Shown here: one piece after another, positions 9,425 through 17,338 of the stretch
Layout: each line of letters starts with the position of its first letter
Numbering within the stretch: position 1 is the stretch's first letter
The notes under the pieces: generated by a model
The model's input: the letters and a program-made list of their open reading frames with translations, nothing else
Database searches by the model: none
What the model was told of the DNA's origin: nothing
Source of the DNA: an uncultured Emticicia sp.
GTDB lineage: Bacteria > Bacteroidota > Bacteroidia > Cytophagales > Spirosomataceae
Length of the DNA stretch: 64,000 bases
NCBI RefSeq assembly: GCF_937903345.1
Contig: NZ_CALCZQ010000062.1
Coordinates: 71,834 to 135,833, forward strand
Reading direction: 5' to 3'
Translations under genes and position numbers: made by a program

Positions 9425-12394
9425 TTAAAGTATTTCTGCATTTGTCATTTCCAAACTCCGTGGGTCTGCCTTCACTTCAAGTTTTTGCATCGAATAGACT
9501 TCCAGTGAAGGAAACCCAAATTCTTCTACTACTTTACCATCAAGGCAATAGACACCTCGCCCACGAAAAGGATATTTTTCGAGCGAAGGTGGAAAATGGG
9601 TAGTGTCGAAAAATTCTCCTTTCTCATCTAAAAAATACCCAAATCCCATCAATTTATGATTCTTGGTTCGGACGGGTTTCCATGTAACCAAATAACCATA
9701 AATTTTGATGTTTCGACCGACCAAACTGACAAGATTTTGGCCCGTAGTTGAAGTGCTATTTGTTACGGCTACTAACTCAAAAGGACTCGAAATCGAAAAA
9801 CCTAATAACTCAATTTGATCATAGGCATCTTCTAATGGATGACACACCAATGCTGGTAAATGATACGTTTCTGGCTCGGGCAATCCAAATAGTGTTTGTT
9901 TATAATGGCTTGGCTGAAATCTGCTATTATACCGAAAATGAGCCTCCCAAAGTAATTCTTTTTTGGGTGTGCCAAAATTTCTAAATGCACCAATCCGAAT
10001 GAGAATGATTAGTTGTTCTAAACCAATACTTATTCTACTAACGAAATTTGAAAATGATGTAAAATGCCCGAAATTCCTTTCCTGCAATAAACCTTCGATA
10101 AGTTTGTTTTCAAGTGATTTGATATGTATCCAACCCAGCCAAATAACATTACCTTCTATTCTGGTTAGATAATCACTTTCGTTGATTTCGGGGGCTTCGA
10201 TAAGAGCACCGTATCTTCGGGCTTCGTGAATATAAAACTCCGTTGAGTAAAAGCCACCAAAATTATTGATTACCGCTACCATAAATTCCAAGGGAAAATA
10301 GGTTTTCAAATATAAACTTTGGTAGCTTTCCACGGCAAAACTCGCTGAGTGAGCTTTACTAAAACTGTAACCAGAAAAACTTTCAATCTGTCGCCACACC
10401 TCTTTGGCCAATTCTTCTGTATAGCCTAATTCTTTACAGTTATTAAACCATTTATCGGTTATTCTTTGAAACTCAGTTCTTGACCTAAATTTTCCTGACA
10501 TGGCTCTTCTCAAAATATCGGCTTCGGCCAATGTAAGGTTCGCAAAACCATGAGCCACTTTCAGAACATCTTCTTGATAAACCATTACTCCAAAAGTATC
10601 CGATAAAAGCTCCTGCATTTTGGGGTGTAAGTAGCTCACTTGGTGCGGATTATGATAACGCACAATGTATTCTTTCATCATTCCACTCGATGAAACACCT
10701 GGGCGAATAATTGAACTTGCGGCTACTAAAGTGATGTAATTATCGCACCGAAGTTTCCAAATTAGTGAACGCATGGCGGGCGATTCTACATAAAAACACC
10801 CCATTGTTTCGTGGCTTTGAAGTTGCCGTTTAATGTTTTCATCATCCTTAAATTTTTGAATGGCATGAATATCAATATCAACCCCTCGGTTTTCCTTCAC
10901 AATATCGACCGCCGTTTTGATATGTCCGAGTCCACGTTGTGAAAGCACATCAAATTTTGCAAATCCAATATCTTCGGCTACATACATATCAAATTGGCAA
11001 ATTGGAAAACCCTTTGGCATTGGTTGTAGAGCCGTATAATTTGATAAAGGTTCTTCTGAAATCATAATACCTCCTGCATGAATCGACAAACTGTTTGGAT
11101 AATCTTCTAAAAGTGGAGCGTATTGAAAAATGTACTTAGTGTATTCATTCTGACTTGCTTTTTCGGGATATTTAATCATTTCGTCAATCTCTGATTTGGG
11201 CAAACCAAAAACCTTGGCTAGTTCTCTAACTGCCGAACGGTCTTGAAAAGTATTGTAAGTGGCTAGCAAACAAACATACTCTTTTCCATATCGTTTAAAA
11301 ACATAGTCGATGATTTCATCTCTTTCGTCCCAACTAAAATCAATATCAAAATCAGGTGGAGAAGTGCGAAAAGGATTGATGAAACGTTCAAAATACAAGT
11401 CTAATTCTATCGGATTGACATCGGTGATACCAACACAATATGCCACAATCGAGTTTGCTCCCGAACCACGCCCAACGTGAAAATACCCTCTCGACCTTGC
11501 ATAACGAATAATGTCCCAAGTAATCAAAAAATACGAACAAAAGTTTAATTCATAAATAATCGTCAATTCTTTCTCTATCCTTTCTTCAGCAGCTTTATTG
11601 TTTTTGCCGTATCGATAAATCATTCCATCAGTAGTCAGTTTCCTCAATAACTCAATATCATCGGTTTTGCTATTGGTAAATAATCGTTTGTTTTTGCTGG
11701 TTTTAAAATCAAAATCAAAACTGCATTGCTCGCTTATGGCCTTTGTTTTTTCAAGCCATTCTTCAAAATACTGAAAATTTTCAAAGAGTTTCTGTTCTTC
11801 AATTGGCCATTCGGATGGATTCGCTTCGGCATATTTGGGTAATTTGCTTAAAAGTGTATTGTGGTCAATGGCTCGTAAAAGTCTATGCAAATTGAAATAG
11901 ATTTTATTGAAAAAAGTAAGTGTATGAATAGCGATGACTTTCTCAAAACCTTGTTTATTCTGAAAACGGTAAGTTTTCGGGATTTCCCAAAAATGAACGC
12001 CAATAAATTCGTGATTTTCTAAAACTTGACTTGTTTCTAGAAAATCAAGCGGATAAATGTTAAAAACATTTTTAAACGAAGGAGCTTTGTTCGGAAAATC
12101 CTTTTTTTTATCCAAATAATCAGTCAAAAAATAATTGATTTCTCGGAAACCCTCATTGTTTTTGGCTAAACAGATGTATTTCAATTCATCCCCATTTCTA
12201 AACTCCACTCCTACTATTGGCCGAATATTGGCAGCATTACACGCTTTTACAAAATCAAAAACTCCTGAAGTATTATTAATATCAGTCAAAGCCAAGCAGC
12301 CAATACCCAACTCAACGGCCTTATTTACAAGGTCTTGGACAGCGATTGTGCCATAGCGAAGACTAAAATATGAATGACAGTTTAAGTACATCAA
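9425..12394 (-). CDS. dnaE2: DNA polymerase III alpha-type polymerase (accessory DnaE, mutagenesis type)
   Basis: A 989-residue C-family polymerase on the minus strand. It has an N-terminal PHP domain (YLNCHSYFSLRYGT, residues 3-16), the palm motifs GRGSGANSIVAYC (309-320) and PDFDIDFSWDERDE (347-360) with the catalytic Asp pair, KFDVLSQRGLGHIKTA, fingers, and a C-terminal OB fold (VSLVGRNIKIYGYLV). It is clearly shorter than replicative DnaE (about 1,160 or more residues) and lies 83 bp downstream of a Y-family polymerase gene under a LexA-like regulator. This setting matches the DnaE2/ImuC-style translesion modules of bacteria without PolV. The symbol is by analogy; orthology to DnaE2 was not tested. 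A role in error-prone gap filling after DNA damage is inferred. Confidence 0.85.
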   Translation of the reverse strand: MMYLNCHSYFSLRYGTIAVQDLVNKAVELGIGCLALTDINNTSGVFDFVKACNAANIRPIVGVEFRNGDELKYICLAKNNEGFREINYFLTDYLDKKKDFPNKAPSFKNVFNIYPLDFLETSQVLENHEFIGVHFWEIPKTYRFQNKQGFEKVIAIHTLTFFNKIYFNLHRLLRAIDHNTLLSKLPKYAEANPSEWPIEEQKLFENFQYFEEWLEKTKAISEQCSFDFDFKTSKNKRLFTNSKTDDIELLRKLTTDGMIYRYGKNNKAAEERIEKELTIIYELNFCSYFLITWDIIRYARSRGYFHVGRGSGANSIVAYCVGITDVNPIELDLYFERFINPFRTSPPDFDIDFSWDERDEIIDYVFKRYGKEYVCLLATYNTFQDRSAVRELAKVFGLPKSEIDEMIKYPEKASQNEYTKYIFQYAPLLEDYPNSLSIHAGGIMISEEPLSNYTALQPMPKGFPICQFDMYVAEDIGFAKFDVLSQRGLGHIKTAVDIVKENRGVDIDIHAIQKFKDDENIKRQLQSHETMGCFYVESPAMRSLIWKLRCDNYITLVAASSIIRPGVSSSGMMKEYIVRYHNPHQVSYLHPKMQELLSDTFGVMVYQEDVLKVAHGFANLTLAEADILRRAMSGKFRSRTEFQRITDKWFNNCKELGYTEELAKEVWRQIESFSGYSFSKAHSASFAVESYQSLYLKTYFPLEFMVAVINNFGGFYSTEFYIHEARRYGALIEAPEINESDYLTRIEGNVIWLGWIHIKSLENKLIEGLLQERNFGHFTSFSNFVSRISIGLEQLIILIRIGAFRNFGTPKKELLWEAHFRYNSRFQPSHYKQTLFGLPEPETYHLPALVCHPLEDAYDQIELLGFSISSPFELVAVTNSTSTTGQNLVSLVGRNIKIYGYLVTWKPVRTKNHKLMGFGYFLDEKGEFFDTTHFPPSLEKYPFRGRGVYCLDGKVVEEFGFPSLEVYSMQKLEVKADPRSLEMTNAEIL

Positions 12395-12477
12395 TGATAA
12401 GTGCTAATGCACAATTAAGAATTTATATAAATAGTCAAGCTACTGATTATCAGCAAACTACATGGGTTTTATTTGCC

Positions 12478-13692
12478 TTAGATATTTAATGGATTTTTAT
12501 TCTGTTGATAATTGGCTTTGCGGATAAATCTTGGTTTTCGAGCCGAGTACAGCACCATACCAAATGCCCGCCCAATGAGCCGACTACCATATTTGATTCT
12601 GACTTCATCCATTGCTTGATATAAACCAGCCATTTCGGCGGTATTATCAAACAAATTGATTTGGCTAAATCCCTGTACCAATTTGCTGAATCGCACCCCA
12701 ACAAGTCGAATCAAAAGTCGTTTATCATAGAGTTTTTCAAAAAGGTCGGTTACTTTCGCTATAATCGTTTGGTCATCAGTGGTGTATGGAATGTTAAATT
12801 GTTTGGTATGAGTATCAAAATTTGAATACCTGATTTTTACTGTAACACAACCCGTGCATTGCTGTTTTTGGCGAAGCTCAAAAGTCATTTCTTCAACCAT
12901 TTTCAGCAAAACAGCCTTGAGTTTGTTTACATCGGTGGTATCTCTATCGAAGGTAATTTCTTTTGAAATCGACTTTTTATCGTGGTATGGCTCAATGGGA
13001 GTATTATCCAAACCATTGGCTCTCTCCCAAAGCATTGTGCCGTTTTTACCAAATACACTTTCGAGCATCTTGCGTGGCATTTCTGCCAAAGAACCAATAT
13101 TTTGAATGCCCATATCTCTGAGGGTTTGACCAGTAACCGAACCCACCATTGGCAATTTACTGACAGAAAGCGGCCGTAGAAATGCTCTTTCATTACCAGC
13201 CAAAATGTGGCATTGCCCATTGGGTTTTACTTCGTTGGTTGCCACTTTCGATACCGTTTTATTGCTTGCCAGACCAAATGAAATAGTCAATCCTGTTTCT
13301 TTACAAATTTCGTTTTTGATTTGGGTCGAATATTTCAAGCAACCGAAATACTGTTCCATACCCGATAAATCGATATAAAACTCATCAATTGAGGCTTTTT
13401 CAAGCACGGGAACTCTATCAGATATGATTTGAGTAACCATATCCGAATATTGTGTATAAGATTCATAATCGCCCTTGATGAAAATGGCATCTGGACAAAG
13501 TCTTTTGGCCATCACCGATGACATGGCCGAGTGAATACCAAACTTTCGGGCTTCATAACTGCAAGCAGCTACCACTCCCCTATCTGATATTCCACCAACA
13601 ATCACGGGTTTGTTTAAAAGTAAAGGATTTTTTAGTCTTTCGACCGAAACATAAAAAGCGTCTAAGTCAAAGTGAACAATGTTTTTTTCCAT
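12478..13692 (-). CDS. dinB: Y-family translesion DNA polymerase (DinB/Pol IV type)
   Basis: The start is placed at 13692 (MEKNIVHFDLDAFYVSVE) rather than a longer frame at 13776, because the conserved N-terminus of the family begins there; the product is 404 residues. Metal-binding residues are Asp9 in FDLDAFYVSVE and Asp103-Glu104 in ASIDEFYIDLSG. YEARKFGIHSAM and the helix-hairpin-helix LPMVGSVTGQTLRDMGI are also seen. A little-finger domain follows. It has no ImuB-like loss of catalytic acids, so it should be an active lesion-bypass polymerase. It is divergent from the LexA-like gene across 77 bp and upstream of the accessory DnaE, forming a damage-inducible transcription unit. DinB versus UmuC-type assignment within the family is not certain. 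Confidence 0.88.
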   Translation of the reverse strand: MEKNIVHFDLDAFYVSVERLKNPLLLNKPVIVGGISDRGVVAACSYEARKFGIHSAMSSVMAKRLCPDAIFIKGDYESYTQYSDMVTQIISDRVPVLEKASIDEFYIDLSGMEQYFGCLKYSTQIKNEICKETGLTISFGLASNKTVSKVATNEVKPNGQCHILAGNERAFLRPLSVSKLPMVGSVTGQTLRDMGIQNIGSLAEMPRKMLESVFGKNGTMLWERANGLDNTPIEPYHDKKSISKEITFDRDTTDVNKLKAVLLKMVEEMTFELRQKQQCTGCVTVKIRYSNFDTHTKQFNIPYTTDDQTIIAKVTDLFEKLYDKRLLIRLVGVRFSKLVQGFSQINLFDNTAEMAGLYQAMDEVRIKYGSRLIGRAFGMVLYSARKPRFIRKANYQQNKNPLNI

Positions 13693-13769
13693 AGAAAAAA
13701 TATTTTTAGGATTCCACTGGCAAGTTATTGACAAAATGCGTAATATTGTCTGCTCAAAATGCTTAGTAT
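13693..13769. promoter_or_regulatory. Divergent promoter region of the mutagenesis cassette, with dyad
   Basis: Seventy-seven bases separate the Y-family polymerase start from the LexA-like start. They contain an imperfect dyad, GACAA (13730-13734) and TTGTC (13746-13750) with an 11-bp spacer, the most symmetric sequence in the gap. A LexA-like autorepressor would be expected to bind here and control both directions. The operator call is an inference from position. Confidence 0.45.
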
Positions 13770-14558
13770 ATGTCAATTTATAAAACTATAGGTCAAAACG
13801 TTAGACTTTTAAGGCAACAAAAGGGTCTTTCTCAAGAACAAATTGCAGATTTGCTGAATCTACCCAGTAATACTTATGCCTACTACGAACGTGGCGACAG
13901 AGATTTTCCGATGGAAACACTCGTGAAGGTTTCGGGGATATTTAGTATGGCTTTAGATGCTCTAATCAAGTATGATTTGAGCAAAATCGACTTGAAAGGT
14001 TTGATGCAGGTAGGTAGCAACCGACTCCTGTTTCCGATACTTATCAAGGAAAACACTAAAGTTGAAAGTATCGAAATCGTACCAATCAAAGCATCGGCTG
14101 GGTACAGAAAAGGCTATGCAGACCCACAGTTTATTGAGGCTCTGCCCAAAATTAGTTTGCCATTTTTGGGTGTTGGCACACACCGTGGTTTTCAGATTAT
14201 AGGAGATTCGATGCTGCCGATTCAGTCGGAATCTTATATCGTGGGAAAATACATCGAAAGTTTTGATGATATTAAAAACAATAAGTCGTACATCATACTG
14301 ACAGATGAAGATATTTTGTACAAACAAGTAAAAAATAAAATCAATGATGATGGTTCTTTGCATCTGATTTCAAATAACAAATATTACCCCACGATTCAGA
14401 TTGAGCCACAGCATATTTTGGAAATTTGGCAGTTTACTTGCTTTATTTCCACCAAAGATGTGGATGAATACTCGATGGGATTAGAAGATGTTTTTATGTC
14501 TTTGAATGGTATCAGCAAAGGAATTGAGGAGATAAAAGAGAGGATACTAATCAAATAA
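13770..14558 (+). CDS. LexA-like XRE-family repressor with S24 autoprotease domain
   Basis: A 262-residue protein with an XRE helix-turn-helix (residues 8-66, QKGLSQEQIADLLN) joined to a peptidase S24 domain. The predicted autocleavage bond is Ala110-Gly111 in KASAGYRKG. The nucleophile Ser147 is in GDSMLP and the general base Lys185 in ILYKQVKN, so the Ser-Lys dyad is complete. Proteins of this design lose repression when RecA-ssDNA triggers self-cleavage. It is divergent from the two polymerase genes and convergent with the SRAP gene (12-bp overlap of the 3' ends), so it is the likely SOS-type regulator of this cassette. It differs from classical LexA in using an XRE rather than a winged-helix DNA-binding domain. 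Confidence 0.85.
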   Translation: MSIYKTIGQNVRLLRQQKGLSQEQIADLLNLPSNTYAYYERGDRDFPMETLVKVSGIFSMALDALIKYDLSKIDLKGLMQVGSNRLLFPILIKENTKVESIEIVPIKASAGYRKGYADPQFIEALPKISLPFLGVGTHRGFQIIGDSMLPIQSESYIVGKYIESFDDIKNNKSYIILTDEDILYKQVKNKINDDGSLHLISNNKYYPTIQIEPQHILEIWQFTCFISTKDVDEYSMGLEDVFMSLNGISKGIEEIKERILIK

Positions 14559-15275
14559 TTGAAGCTCAGGATAATCGACTTTTTCCAGAATTACGGCTTT
14601 ATTACGATTTGCTTTGGCATTATTGGCTTCCATCGAGATTGGAATGGCAACTAAATCAGTCTCGTTATAAGTTTTGATTAAATCGCTAATTGATTGTTGA
14701 GATAATTGAGGGGCGAGCCACGTTTTTTCGTCGCTTTGACTTAAAATTAAAGGCATTCTTTTCTTTACATTGTGTATTTTTTCCATTAATTCGTTGGCCG
14801 GGGTCGTAATAATACTAAAAGTGTTTTTCACTTCGCCCGTACTTTTATCAACCCAAGAATCATAGACACAAGCCAACGAGAATATTTCCTGACCTTCAAT
14901 TTTTATGTAGTAAGGATATTTTTTATTGTTGAGCTGTCGCCATTCAAAAAAGCCAGAAACTGGCAAAATACAACGCCGAGAAACAATAGCAGACTTGAAA
15001 GATGGCTTTTCAAAAACAGTTTCGCCAACGGCATTCAGTGTATTGTGCTGAAAATCGGCATCTTTTGCCCAATTGGGTATGAGCCCCCACTCGTATAGAA
15101 AGATATCGTCATGCTTGATGATAGGCAATTTAGGATGCTCAAAGCCACTCACAAAATAATAAGTTGGTATTTCAAACATTTCAGTGTCTGACTTAAAATT
15201 GGGCGGTAAAGCATTTTTATAACGCTCGGCCAGTTTAGATTTCTTTTTTTCGAGATATGAGGCGTTGTAACACAT
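14547..15275 (-). CDS. SRAP-domain protein (HMCES/YedK), abasic-site DNA-protein crosslinker
   Basis: A 242-residue SOS response-associated peptidase-family protein. Catalytic Cys2 follows the initiator Met (MCYNASYL). The other family residues are visible: Asn81 in HNTLNAVGETVF, Glu111 in SGFFEW and His168 in IHNVKKRMP. YEWGLIPNWAKD is the usual N-terminal block. Such proteins form a thiazolidine crosslink with abasic sites in single-stranded DNA, shielding them from error-prone cleavage and bypass. Its location beside translesion polymerases and a LexA-like repressor fits known genome associations of SRAP genes with the SOS response. It is divergent from the cas operon across about 215 bp, which presumably contains promoters for both sides. 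Confidence 0.93.
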   Translation of the reverse strand: MCYNASYLEKKKSKLAERYKNALPPNFKSDTEMFEIPTYYFVSGFEHPKLPIIKHDDIFLYEWGLIPNWAKDADFQHNTLNAVGETVFEKPSFKSAIVSRRCILPVSGFFEWRQLNNKKYPYYIKIEGQEIFSLACVYDSWVDKSTGEVKNTFSIITTPANELMEKIHNVKKRMPLILSQSDEKTWLAPQLSQQSISDLIKTYNETDLVAIPISMEANNAKANRNKAVILEKVDYPELQLFD

Positions 15276-15490
15276 GAGGGTTTTGACACTTGTTATTTCA
15301 AAAGTAACAAAATTTAAATAAAGCTATGTGGGAAGATTACAAAAAGCTACAATTATTCTTTGGCTTGATATTTTCAAATTTTCCTATTACTTGTTCCGTA
15401 CCGAATAATAAATAAATAGCTTAATTCTTGTTTGATTTTATTCTTTATTATTACTTGCACAAAAACACTGTTCTCCCCTATAAAATTGAT

Positions 15491-16303
15491 ATGAGATTCA
15501 TGCTAACACTTCGTCCACTGACTGGTAATCAGCCGCTTATCTTCAATTATCAATATCCTTTTATGGCTTGGGTTTATGGTCGCTTAAATGAGGCAGACCA
15601 ACAATATGCCGAATTTCTACACCAAAAGGGCTACCAAGTTCATAGTTCGCTCAAAAACTTTAAGCATTTCACGTTCTCTAATTTTCAAATTGCTCGATTA
15701 GCTCAGCCCATTAAGCCGGGCGATAGTTATATGAAACTCAGCAATGAGCCAATAAAGGTATTGGCTTCGTTTTATATTGACAAAGCCGCCGAAGATTTCA
15801 TCGTTGGACTCTTTCGCAATCAGACAGTCAGTATTTATGATGCGGTTTATCAAGCAAATTTCAACATTGAGCGAATCGAATCGTTACCTAACAAAACCTT
15901 TGGAAATCAAGCCCTTGTCTTACAAACTATTTCTCCCATGGTGGTTGCCCGCAAAAAAGCCGATGGCAAAGATGACTACCTAAGCCCCGAAGACCCTGAC
16001 TTTGCCGCCTACTTTGCTTATAATCTCATGGAAAAATACAATAGTGTTAATCCGGAAGCCACGAAAGTAGATGTCGAAACAGCAGCTCGATTGGTTAAAT
16101 TTCGCTTGCTCAAAAAAGACAAACTTAAAAGTAGATTGGTGACCATCAAGCAAAACAAAGCCAGCGAAACAAAAGTAAGAGCATTCACAAATTTTAGTTT
16201 TGAAGTTTCGGCTCCAGCGGAAGTTTTGGAAGTTGGCTTTCTGGGTGGCTTTGGAAAGCATTGTGCCAATGGTTTTGGCTGCTGCGAAGTTGTCAGCAAT
16301 TGA
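15491..16303 (+). CDS. cas6: CRISPR-associated endoribonuclease Cas6
   Basis: The start is placed at ATG 15491 (MRFMLTLRPLTGNQPLIF); a TTG further upstream only adds a hydrophobic non-conserved tail. The 270-residue product has the two ferredoxin-like folds of Cas6: an N-terminal LRPLTG strand with NFKHFTFSNF, where a His is a candidate catalytic base, and the C-terminal glycine-rich loop GFLGGFGKHCANGFGC. It cuts pre-crRNA within each repeat and probably stays on the 3' handle. It is the first gene of the cas operon, 42 bp before the WYL regulator. The repeat ends in ATTGAAA(T), typical of Cas6-processed I-B repeats, so crRNAs should start with the last eight repeat bases. Confidence 0.93.
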   Translation: MRFMLTLRPLTGNQPLIFNYQYPFMAWVYGRLNEADQQYAEFLHQKGYQVHSSLKNFKHFTFSNFQIARLAQPIKPGDSYMKLSNEPIKVLASFYIDKAAEDFIVGLFRNQTVSIYDAVYQANFNIERIESLPNKTFGNQALVLQTISPMVVARKKADGKDDYLSPEDPDFAAYFAYNLMEKYNSVNPEATKVDVETAARLVKFRLLKKDKLKSRLVTIKQNKASETKVRAFTNFSFEVSAPAEVLEVGFLGGFGKHCANGFGCCEVVSN

Positions 16304-16345
16304 AACGTTTACTTATCATCATCACCAATAATCATATATTTTCTA

Positions 16346-17278
16346 ATGAACGTTTTCCATGATAATAGCCCAAAATACAGGTTATTGGCTATTCTGAAAG
16401 ATTTGCTCGAACGCCCTAACCATCATACCCGTAAGATGTTGGCCACCAAATATAATGTAAACGTCGATACCATAAAAAAGGATTTCAACGAACTTCGTGA
16501 TGCCGATTTCTTGGTAAAACCTGACAAAAAACATCGTTATGCCATTGTGTCGAATAAATCTATGGAGTTTTTGGAAGATGTTTTGTTTTTTACGGAAGCC
16601 GAAAAGGATTTTTTGCTCGATGCACTCGTAAAAGCCAATGCCACCGACCGCCGTTTAGAAAAGATTAGAGAAAAACTCGAAACTATTTATGATGTGTCGA
16701 AGCTCGGGAGTAGTTTGTTTTCAAAGACTTTTCTGACAAAAGCCAATTTGCTCGAACAAGCCAAACAACAAAAACGAGTAGTGAAACTTATCAATTATCG
16801 CTCGACCAATAGTAGCGATGTAACCGACCGCATGGTAGAACCTTTTTCTGTTAGCACCAAAGAGGATATTTTGCAAGCTTTTGATACTGACAAACAAGTG
16901 ATTAGGCATTTCAGAATCTCAAGAATTGAGCGAGTAGAACTGCAAAAACTCAATTGGGCTTATGAAACTCGGCATTATGTAACGGCAACTGACCCATTCA
17001 GAATTGTGAACGACCGCCAAGTGCGAGTACATATCAAACTTAAAGTAGGTGGCTATAATGAACTCACCGAACGTTTCCCTTTGACGCAAGCCTATTTACA
17101 ACCATCAGCCGACGAAGCAGGCATTTTTGATTTTGAATGCAAAGTAAATGAGCGTTTTTTCGGACTAACCAATTTCATTTTGGGTTACCACGAACATATC
17201 GTTGAAATTGTAGAACCCGAAAGCTTAGTTGAGCATATAAAAGCCCACATTGGCAGAATAAATTTTTTAGAAATTTAA
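16346..17278 (+). CDS. WYL-domain transcriptional regulator inside the cas operon
   Basis: A 310-residue protein with an N-terminal HTH (about 1-65: HTRKMLATKYNVNVDTIKKDFNELRDADF), a linker region, a WYL domain (about 125-225: RVVKLINYRSTNSS, MVEPFSVSTKEDILQAF, HFRISRIERVE) and a C-terminal WCX-like tail. The eponymous W-Y-L tripeptide is replaced by I-L-Q at the expected place, so ligand binding may differ. WYL proteins sense nucleic acid or nucleotide ligands and some repress or activate CRISPR and other defence operons. Lying between cas6 and cas3 in the same direction, it is the obvious candidate regulator of this locus. Autoregulation is inferred, not shown. Confidence 0.85.
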   Translation: MNVFHDNSPKYRLLAILKDLLERPNHHTRKMLATKYNVNVDTIKKDFNELRDADFLVKPDKKHRYAIVSNKSMEFLEDVLFFTEAEKDFLLDALVKANATDRRLEKIREKLETIYDVSKLGSSLFSKTFLTKANLLEQAKQQKRVVKLINYRSTNSSDVTDRMVEPFSVSTKEDILQAFDTDKQVIRHFRISRIERVELQKLNWAYETRHYVTATDPFRIVNDRQVRVHIKLKVGGYNELTERFPLTQAYLQPSADEAGIFDFECKVNERFFGLTNFILGYHEHIVEIVEPESLVEHIKAHIGRINFLEI

Positions 17279-17338
17279 GGGGTGGGGTGGATAATACATA
17301 TGTAAGGGATTTAAGTTTGACACAAATATTAAGAGAAG

